NCBI RefSeq assembly: GCF_900104595.1
Contig: NZ_FNVY01000002.1
Coordinates: 62,001 to 126,000 of the forward strand
Source of the DNA: Enterococcus timonensis
Lineage (GTDB): Bacteria; Bacillota; Bacilli; Lactobacillales; Enterococcaceae
Direction of reading: 5' to 3'
Length of the DNA: 64,000 nt
Under the pieces are notes generated by a model. That model was not told the origin of the DNA. It saw only the letters and a list, made by a program, of their open reading frames with translations, and made no database searches. A program made the position numbers and the translations under genes. This document shows, piece after piece, positions 57,769 to 64,000 of the stretch (positions are counted from its first letter, which is position 1; every line of letters starts with the position of its first letter).

Positions 57769-59364
57769 GGGGGTGCGGACATAATCCTGGACTAAAAATG
57801 AACTTAGGAGGAATATCCGTATGTTTTCCCACGAAGAACGTGTAAAAGCAATTCAGTTATTTTTAAAATATGATTGCTCCTACGCCGCTACCATTCGGAA
57901 ATTAGGTTATCCGTCCGTTGGAGCACTACGTCAATGGTATAAAGAATATTTGGTATCTGGAGAGCTCCATCAGGAACTCCGGAAGAAGTCAAAGTATTCT
58001 GAAGAACAAAAAAGAGTCGCTGTGAATCATTATTTTGAATATGGTCAATGTTATGCACGAACCATTCGAATGCTTGGTTACCCAAATAAAGGCTCCTTAC
58101 GACAATGGTGTGAAGAACTCGCACCAGGTGCTAGAAAACTTCGAAAAAGTGCGGTAAAGTTAACCAAAGATCAAAAAGAAGACGTGTTGAAAAAGTTCTA
58201 TAAACCTCAAACCAACAGAAAAGGCTTAGCTGAAGCTGAAGGAATCAGTAGGGTTGCTCTATATCAATGGAAGGCCACTTATCTTGGAAAGGATTTCCCT
58301 CTGCGCATGACTTCAAAAAATCAAGGAAAACAAAAAGAATTACTTTTAAAGGAAGTAGAAGAGTTACAAGAACAAGTACACCAATTGCAGCTTGAGAAAG
58401 CATTACTCGAAGGAGCAGCTGAACTACTAAAAAAAGGAAAAGGCATCAATCTACTTCGTCTATCAAATCAAGAAAAGACTCTATTGATTGATGCCTTACG
58501 AAATCAATTCAACTTGAAAGATCTTCTTCAACAGCTCCAGTTGTCTAAAAGTAGCTACTTTTATCAAAAACAGGTACTTGAGCAACCGGATAAGTATTTT
58601 GAAGAACGCCAATTAATTGTCACGATTTTCAACAGTAATTTCTGCGCTTATGGTTACCGCAGAATTCATCAAGCTTTAAAAAATATGGGGAAAATCCTTT
58701 CTGAAAAAGTCGTACGTAAATTGATGTTCGAGGAAAATCTATTTGTTAAATTTTCTAGACGAAAAAAATACTCTTCGTATGCTGGGGAGATTACTCCTGC
58801 ACAACCTAATTTATTGAATCGCAACTTCAAAGCAAAAATGCCAAATGAGAAATGGCTAACAGATATTACCGAGTTTAGGATTCCCGCAGGGAAAGTCTAT
58901 TTATCCCCATTGGTTGACTGCTATGATGGCGCCGTTATTAGCTGGACTATTGGAACAAAACCTGATGCAGAATTAGTGAATACTATGTTAGACGCTGGAC
59001 TCGCTACCCTTCAAGACCAGGAGCGTCCAATCGTTCATTCTGACCGTGGTGCTCATTACCGATGGCCCGGTTGGATCGAACGAATGAACAAAGCGAACTT
59101 GCCTCGTTCCATGTCTAAAAAAGGTTGCTCCCCAGATAACTCAGCGTGCGAAGGTTTCTTTGGACGATTAAAAAATGAGGTGTTTTACCAACGTGACTGG
59201 AAAAACACGACAATTAACCAGTTTATGAATCAATTGGATGACTATATCTATTGGTATAATAATCAACGGATTAAGTTATCTTTAGGGGGACTAAGTCCTC
59301 TTCAATATCGGAAGAAGCAAGGATGTATTGGTTAAAAAAGGTCCAGAAAAACATCCGCACCCCC
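57769..59364 (+). mobile_element. IS3-family insertion sequence (element 3) nested in the IS21 element
   Basis: 1,596 bp with ends GGGGGTGCGGACATAATCCT and, from the right, GGGGGTGCGGATGTTTTTCT. The target duplication ATT is at 57766-57768 and 59365-59367. It contains one long transposase gene. It landed in the terminal-repeat zone of the IS21 element, so istA and istB stay open. Confidence 0.9.
57821..59335 (+). CDS. IS3-family transposase (element 3, single reading frame)
   Basis: A 504-residue transposase in which the parts normally called OrfA and OrfB are continuous. The N-terminal half has three helix-turn-helix repeats (SYAATIRKLGYPSVGALRQW, ARTIRMLGYPNKGSLRQW, AEAEGISRVALYQWKATY) and a coiled coil near 185-210. 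The catalytic half shows Asp in WLTDITEFRI, Asp in VHSDRGAHYRW and Glu in NSACEGFFGRLK. The ATG at 57821 follows AGGAGG. It seems intact and active. Confidence 0.93.
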   Translation: MFSHEERVKAIQLFLKYDCSYAATIRKLGYPSVGALRQWYKEYLVSGELHQELRKKSKYSEEQKRVAVNHYFEYGQCYARTIRMLGYPNKGSLRQWCEELAPGARKLRKSAVKLTKDQKEDVLKKFYKPQTNRKGLAEAEGISRVALYQWKATYLGKDFPLRMTSKNQGKQKELLLKEVEELQEQVHQLQLEKALLEGAAELLKKGKGINLLRLSNQEKTLLIDALRNQFNLKDLLQQLQLSKSSYFYQKQVLEQPDKYFEERQLIVTIFNSNFCAYGYRRIHQALKNMGKILSEKVVRKLMFEENLFVKFSRRKKYSSYAGEITPAQPNLLNRNFKAKMPNEKWLTDITEFRIPAGKVYLSPLVDCYDGAVISWTIGTKPDAELVNTMLDAGLATLQDQERPIVHSDRGAHYRWPGWIERMNKANLPRSMSKKGCSPDNSACEGFFGRLKNEVFYQRDWKNTTINQFMNQLDDYIYWYNNQRIKLSLGGLSPLQYRKKQGCIG

Positions 59365-59397
59365 ATTATGGCGGTTAAAAATGTAGGTTTTTGGCGC

Positions 59398-60135
59398 TTA
59401 CCCACCACTTCGTAGTCGATAGGATTTGCCAGTGATCTTAATCACGTGGGCATGGTGCACTAATCGATCGAGAATGGCGGCCGTTACGGTGGGATTTTGA
59501 AAGATGTCTACCCAGGTAGAGAGTTCACTGTTGCTCGTAATGATAGTCGAATGCTGCTCATATCTGGCGTTGATCACTTGGAACAGGAGATTGGCCTCGT
59601 CGTGATCGATTGGCAGATAGCCGATTTCATCAATGATCAGTAAGTCATACCTGGAAAACTGGTGAATGGCCCTGTCCAGAGTCCCTTTTTGATATGACGT
59701 CGTGAGCCGTAGAAGTAGGTCATGACAGTTGACGAACAATGTCCGCTTATTTTGCTTACAGGCCTCAATACCGATGCTGATGGCAAGATGAGTCTTACCA
59801 ACTCCCGGACTACCTATAAAAATCAGGTTTTCGTGTTTCTCTAGAAACGCGAGGTCTTTGAAACCTTTGATTTCTTGAGGATTGATACTCGGCTGAAAGG
59901 CAAAGTCGAATTCCTTTAACGTTTTCTCTTGGGGAAATCTGGCGCGTTCAATCACGCGACCAATCTGCCGGCTTTCCCGCCAGGTCAATTCTCTCTCCGT
60001 TAGATCAAGCAATGCCTCAGTAAAAGAGAGTTGCTGCGAATTGATTTGGTCAATGTATTCTGGCAAATAGGCATTCATCTTACTCAAGCCAAGCTCATCG
60101 AGGTTATTCAGTACTGCTTGAAAATTACTTGTCAT
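59398..60135 (-). CDS. istB: IS21-family ATPase IstB
   Basis: A 245-residue AAA+ helper that directs target choice for the IstA transposase. Walker A is GSPGVGKTHLA, Walker B LLIIDEIGYLP and sensor 1 STIITSN. The ATG at 60135, five bases after GAGG, is preferred; an in-frame ATG at 60156 overlaps istA and is an alternative. It lies immediately downstream of istA with overlapping control signals, as is normal for IS21. Confidence 0.93.
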   Translation of the reverse strand: MTSNFQAVLNNLDELGLSKMNAYLPEYIDQINSQQLSFTEALLDLTERELTWRESRQIGRVIERARFPQEKTLKEFDFAFQPSINPQEIKGFKDLAFLEKHENLIFIGSPGVGKTHLAISIGIEACKQNKRTLFVNCHDLLLRLTTSYQKGTLDRAIHQFSRYDLLIIDEIGYLPIDHDEANLLFQVINARYEQHSTIITSNSELSTWVDIFQNPTVTAAILDRLVHHAHVIKITGKSYRLRSGG

Positions 60136-60142
60136 GGCGGCC

Positions 60143-61363
60143 TCACACTTCGTCATACTGACTTAGATGTTCAGTAATGTACGCTTCGATGTCCTTGTCG
60201 CTCCGACCCTTCAGTAAATCAGAACGAAGGATCTCCATCCGATCATGCTCATTATAATTAAACTGATGAGTGGTGATGTCGTGCGCCCGAATCATTTCTC
60301 CGTTATACTTAATTTGGATACGGCGCTCATCATTGGTCAGCTCAACGTCAACTGTGCGACCGATGTAGCGTGGATCTACCGAGTACTTACATTTGCGAAA
60401 GACCACCATTGATTCCTTCGACACGACACGGCGAATGCCTTCTTCGAAGAAGGGCTCAAGTAGACCGTCTGGTAGCTGATGCAGGTACTCTTTTTCTTCG
60501 TCTTGCCACTTGTACAGTGGAACTTCGTTGGTGGCCTGTGAGACCTCATGGTTCAACTCCTCACAGAAATCGTCAACGAGGTTGATTAGCTCGACACCGT
60601 CCGTAAATTCGTAATTATAGACGCGCAAGCGTTCAGTGGTGCGCGCCAGTGCCTCGACAACTCCCTTTGTTTGGGGGCGGAATGGCCGACAGGCGATTGG
60701 CTTATAACCAGCATCCTGACTAAACTGACGAAACCGTTCATTGAAAACTGGATGTCCAAACGAAGATTTTGTGTGATCGACGACTTGTTTCATGTTGTCA
60801 AACCAAATCTCCGTCGGGACACCGCCCGTGTGCACAAACGCGTCTTCTAGACACTCGAACAACGTGTCTTGGCTACGTTCAAATATCAACGTCATGTATT
60901 TCAGCTTGGAGTACGGTAACACATAAAGAAAGATGTTGAATCGATAGGGTGTGCCATCGCTGCTGTACAAGGTCATCTCTTCTTTCCAGTCTACCTGGCC
61001 GGAAAGGCCTGGCGTGTGCTCAACTCGAATAGTTGCCTTTTGGATCCGTTGCTTGCGAACTTTGCTGCAGTAGTCTCGCACAATAGTGTAGTGGCCCTGA
61101 AAGCCTTTCTTCTTGATGAAGAGAAAAATCGACATGGCTGAGCAGTGTAGTTCTAACTTAGCGTTGATCACGTCACGGTAGTCATCAAGCAAACTAGGAC
61201 GCTGCTGAACGTGAACGCCGAGAATTGAATCATCACGAGCTTCTTCAAAGGCACGCTTAGCGGTCCGATAATCTACGTTGTACTGGCGAGCTAAGGCGGC
61301 ATAATTTGGCTTTATATCGTCGTTCATATATTGTTTCACTCCTTGGCGAATATCATGTCTCAT
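60143..61363 (-). CDS. istA: IS21-family transposase IstA
   Basis: A 406-residue DDE transposase. The N-terminal HTH is KPNYAALARQYNVDYRTAKR. The catalytic core has Asp in SGQVDWKEEMTLY, Asp in EIWFDNMKQVV and Glu in KGVVEALARTTERL. A C-terminal SH3-like part follows (YSVDPRYIGRTVDVEL). The ATG at 61363 is preceded by AAGGAGG. With istB intact, the element may still move even though another IS sits in its left end. Confidence 0.93.
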   Translation of the reverse strand: MRHDIRQGVKQYMNDDIKPNYAALARQYNVDYRTAKRAFEEARDDSILGVHVQQRPSLLDDYRDVINAKLELHCSAMSIFLFIKKKGFQGHYTIVRDYCSKVRKQRIQKATIRVEHTPGLSGQVDWKEEMTLYSSDGTPYRFNIFLYVLPYSKLKYMTLIFERSQDTLFECLEDAFVHTGGVPTEIWFDNMKQVVDHTKSSFGHPVFNERFRQFSQDAGYKPIACRPFRPQTKGVVEALARTTERLRVYNYEFTDGVELINLVDDFCEELNHEVSQATNEVPLYKWQDEEKEYLHQLPDGLLEPFFEEGIRRVVSKESMVVFRKCKYSVDPRYIGRTVDVELTNDERRIQIKYNGEMIRAHDITTHQFNYNEHDRMEILRSDLLKGRSDKDIEAYITEHLSQYDEV

Positions 61364-61464
61364 CGTGTTGAACCTCCTTGGTTACGATGAGAAACATGGT
61401 ATCAAAAAATGTAGGAAAACCGACAATTCTGCATTGCCATTTTCCTACATTTTATGACCGCCAT

Positions 61465-62520
61465 TTACAAGCGATCAATACCAGCAATAGCTTCATGAAC
61501 ATTTTTAAAGGAGTGGTTATTCACATATTCGCGTTTTAAAAGTGAGTGAAAACTCTCGATCCGGGCATTATCTCCCGGACATCCTTGGCGGGAATAAGAA
61601 TGTTTAATACCAGCTTTAGCCAGAGTGCTTTCAAATAAGGCACTGGTGTATTGACTTCCCATATCGCTATGAATGATGACTGGTTGATCTGAACGCTTTA
61701 AAATAGTTTTAATTGGTGCAGTAGCCAGTTCCTGGGTCATCTCAGATCCGATATTATAAGCGATCACCCGCCGGGTGGTCGGATTATAAACACTGGTTAA
61801 ATAGAGCCATGAACGTTGAAGCGGAATGTAGGTAATATCGGTTACGAGTACCCTGGTCTGATCAGCTAAGTCTTTAATCAGATTGGGCCGTTGCGGATAC
61901 TCAGTGTGGGTTTTCGGTTTACTGATCTTTCTGACCATCCGCGATCGTATCCCTAATTCTTTCATCAAGCGGTAGACCAGCCATTGACTGACTTTTAAAC
62001 CAAGCATTTGGTAGAGCGCTACCGTTAATCTAGGATAACCATACATGGGATATTTTAACCAAAGTGATAATAACTGTTTTTTGATTAATTGATGTCGGCA
62101 GGCAGTTTTACTGGGTTGCCAATGACGATAACTGTAATAGGTGGAACGGGGAATCTTTAGCATTCTTAAAATATGAGTAATGCGGTGCTTTGCTTGCAAA
62201 TTAGCTTGGACAATTTCTAAAACGACTGCTCGTCCTTTAGCTATTAGTTTTTTGCCAACAGCACCGCTGCTCGTTTTAAAATATCAAGTTCCTCCTTAAG
62301 TCGGCGGTTTTCCTTGATTAGGGCTCGTTCATGGTCCGAAAGGACCTGGGTATTATTGGGATCAGCTTGGTTAATCCATTTAGTAACAGTGGAGACACTA
62401 ACGTTGTATTCCTTAGCTAAGGAATTAGAAGAGCACCCTTTTTGTGTAATGACACGATAGATGACTTAAATTCAGGTGAATATCGATTGGAAGATTTAAT
62501 AGGCATAATAAAAGACTCCT
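61465..62520 (-). pseudogene. Broken orfA-orfB of element 2, copy B
   Basis: orfB runs from 62199 to the IS21 junction and stops at an accidental TAA after AIAGIDRL, losing the last residues (RYIRWYNQ and on), which remain near 57700. orfA has T5 at 62439-62443 where intact copy A has T6 (54960-54965), so it is frameshifted after about 20 codons. Both products are lost. Confidence 0.85.
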
Positions 62521-62530
62521 TTGAAATAAT

Positions 62531-64000
62531 GGGTCTAGAATTTTTGGTGTTGGTAGTAATCAACACTGGAGATGCTAGACCCTTTTTAGATAACAAAAAG
62601 ACACCTGGTCTCCCCGGTGCTATGCTTTAAGCGACCAAACCCAAACAAAGCGAGGTAATGAACAGGTGTCCAACATTGATAGTACGCTTAAATTGCTCGG
62701 AATTACAGATACAAATATCCATGTTTCTGATGTGAGAGATGAATACCGCGGCCGCGGTCAAGGTCGCAAGAGGTATCAGGTCATTCACGCAGAACTAACT
62801 TACTTTCTGGAACGTTGTCCCTATTGTGGAATGTCGACATTGCGGCGCAATGGGCACATTCGTACTCATATTCACGTTAATGGCCCAACAGACCGGCCAG
62901 TACTCCTAGCGATCGATAAGCAGCGTTGGCGCTGCGGTAATTGTAAATCCACTCTGACTGCCACCACCTCGGTAGTTAAGCCCAAGTATTCAATCTCAAA
63001 TGGCCTAGTTGAGTACGCCTTAAAGCTCGCAATGAAATCGACTACTAGTAAGAGCATTGCCTCAATCACTGGCATTTCGACCACGACCGTTGGACGCATC
63101 CTTGATGATAATATCAATCCGCGACCGCTCAACTATCTCCCAACCAACCTTTGTTTCGATGAGTTTCGCTCAACTCACTCACAAATGGCCTTTATCTGTA
63201 TCGACGCTGATACACACAAACGTGTGACTGTGCTTGGTGATCGGCTCTCAGACACCATCAAAAAATTCTTCGAGGAAAACTACTCTAGAGACGAAAGAGC
63301 GAAGGTGAAGCATATCTGTATGGATATGAACGCTGCGTATCAGAACTTTGTTCACGAGCTCTTCCCTAACGCCGAGATTGTCATCGACCGTTTCCATATC
63401 ATTCAACTGCTAGGTCGAGCGATGGACCAGATGCGCGTTCAAGCGCTACGGCAAATCAAGGATAAACATTCTCAAGTGTACAAGGCGTTAAAACCAAACT
63501 GGAAAATCTACCATAAAGCCGATCCAGACGCCAAAACTAAACATTACCGCTTCGGCATAAACGAAAGCCTGACCGACCAAGAACTCATCGATATTGGCAT
63601 CACGCCTTTCCCAAACTTACACAATGCTTATGAGACCTATATCGACATTCACGATGCTTTACTTAATTCACAAACAGAGCGCCTGAGTAACCTCATCAAG
63701 ACCTACAGGTCGTGCGGTGAGCCAATGGACATCGCCATTGCCACACTAAGGAAAAACCTCAAAGGGGTTTTGAATGCTTCGCAAACCAGGCTTTCAAATG
63801 GCCCGCTAGAAGGCATCAATCGTAAGATCAAAGCGCTAAAGCGTAGCTGTTATGGATTCGCCAATCAAGAGCGGATGTTTGAACGGATCTACCAACTGAT
63901 TGCTTAGCAAAGTCAGTGTCCGACACCCCGGGGAGCAGTATACCCAAAAACAGTGTTACAAAGCATAATTGTGGCCATCTGGCTTCACAGACGATATTTT
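62531..64000 (+). mobile_element. ISL3-family insertion sequence (right end outside the window)
   Basis: It begins at 62531, where homology to element 2 ends, with GGGTCTAGAATTTTTGGTG. An inverted CTAGACCC lies about 45 bp inside. It carries one ISL3 transposase gene; the matching right end is not found before 64000, so it lies just outside. Base composition is richer in G+C than the chromosome. Confidence 0.75.
62666..63907 (+). CDS. ISL3-family transposase
   Basis: A 413-residue transposase of the ISL3 family. A zinc finger near the N-terminus (CPYCG at about 51-55, then CGNC near 91-94) is followed by a HTH ([19 protein letters not shown]). The DDE domain has Asp in [10 protein letters not shown], Asp in [10 protein letters not shown] and Glu in [17 protein letters not shown]. 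The GTG at 62666 follows GAGGT by nine bases. It appears full length. Confidence 0.93.
   Translation: MSNIDSTLKLLGITDTNIHVSDVRDEYRGRGQGRKRYQVIHAELTYFLERCPYCGMSTLRRNGHIRTHIHVNGPTDRPVLLAIDKQRWRCGNCKSTLTATTSVVKPKYSISNGLVEYALKLAMKSTTSKSIASITGISTTTVGRILDDNINPRPLNYLPTNLCFDEFRSTHSQMAFICIDADTHKRVTVLGDRLSDTIKKFFEENYSRDERAKVKHICMDMNAAYQNFVHELFPNAEIVIDRFHIIQLLGRAMDQMRVQALRQIKDKHSQVYKALKPNWKIYHKADPDAKTKHYRFGINESLTDQELIDIGITPFPNLHNAYETYIDIHDALLNSQTERLSNLIKTYRSCGEPMDIAIATLRKNLKGVLNASQTRLSNGPLEGINRKIKALKRSCYGFANQERMFERIYQLIA

Larger units (their letters stand above)
57739..61470 (-). mobile_element. IS21-family insertion sequence, interrupted by an IS3-family element
   Basis: The ends TTGTCAATAGCGGTTTGAAA and, from the right, TTGTAAATGGCGGTCATAAA are imperfect inverted repeats. 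Internal copies (ATGGCGGTTAAAAATGTAGG near 59368, and a copy near the right end) are the multiple terminal repeats typical of IS21. The target duplication GCGA is at 57735-57738 and 61471-61474. Without the inner insertion the element is about 2.13 kb. It carries istA and istB on the minus strand. Confidence 0.9.
57520..62530 (-). mobile_element. IS3-family element 2, copy B, split by an IS21 insertion and truncated on the right
   Basis: The left 219 bp (57520-57738) and the right part (61471-62530) are nearly identical to copy A. Between them lies an IS21-family element with target duplication GCGA. The last 45 bp or so, including the right inverted repeat, are missing where an ISL3-type element begins at 62531. 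Confidence 0.88.

Overview
The window is from a low-GC Gram-positive of the order Lactobacillales, most likely an Enterococcaceae member (Enterococcus/Tetragenococcus/Vagococcus-like). The evidence is a SagA-type secreted NlpC/P60 hydrolase, MreCD, MecA, Spx, a lactococcal-size PepN, PyrR attenuation, a lactococcal-type PurBox, strong AGGAG ribosome binding sites with frequent TTG/GTG starts, and U-rich hairpin terminators after almost every transcription unit. The assignment to family is inference.

Positions 1 to about 44,100 are ordinary chromosome. In order: the tail of oppF and a small HTH protein; a split chromate-type transporter; rpsD with a structured leader; rpsO and pnp; mreC-mreD; the SagA-like hydrolase; a divergent ClpP paralogue behind a probable CtsR operator; spx and mecA; a GNAT acetyltransferase with a UbiB/ABC1-family protein; a frameshifted Mga-like regulator; brnQ; an Rgg/PlcR-type regulator; a DUF3737-malY/patB pair; a purine permease behind a PurBox; recQ and pepN; truA; a PyrR-attenuated pyrR-uracil permease operon; an ABC-F ATPase; a DUF6933 protein; an alpha-galactosidase, GPH symporter and alpha-1,6-glucosidase operon; a flavin monooxygenase; an NAD(P)-binding protein; and a YhgE/Pip membrane protein with a MarR regulator.

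From about 44,400 to the end the window is accessory DNA. An IS3-family element abuts the 3' remnant of a broken gene followed by two small unknown genes, an arrangement that looks like an orphaned toxin/immunity locus. Next comes a TetR-controlled stress-type module (SDR pseudogene, quinone-oxidoreductase-like MDR, alpha/beta hydrolase). It lies between two 11-bp sequences that resemble the 3' end of guaA. The second of these sits beside an integrase. A visibly GC-richer remnant of a Tn916/ICEBs1-like element follows: tyrosine integrase, DUF3173 protein, Rep_trans-type initiator/relaxase and a structured origin-like region.

The last 10 kb is an insertion-sequence cluster. It has two copies of one IS3-family element, IS982 remnants bracketing an HrtAB/FhtAB-like ABC exporter, and an ISL3-family element at the right edge. 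The second IS3 copy was invaded by an IS21-family element, which was itself invaded by another IS3-family element, and target duplications are visible for both insertions. No CRISPR array, tRNA, rRNA or recognisable anti-phage defence operon was seen. The best leads are the broken toxin-like locus, the ICE-like origin, the CtsR-controlled ClpP paralogue and the homopolymer-disrupted Mga regulator.
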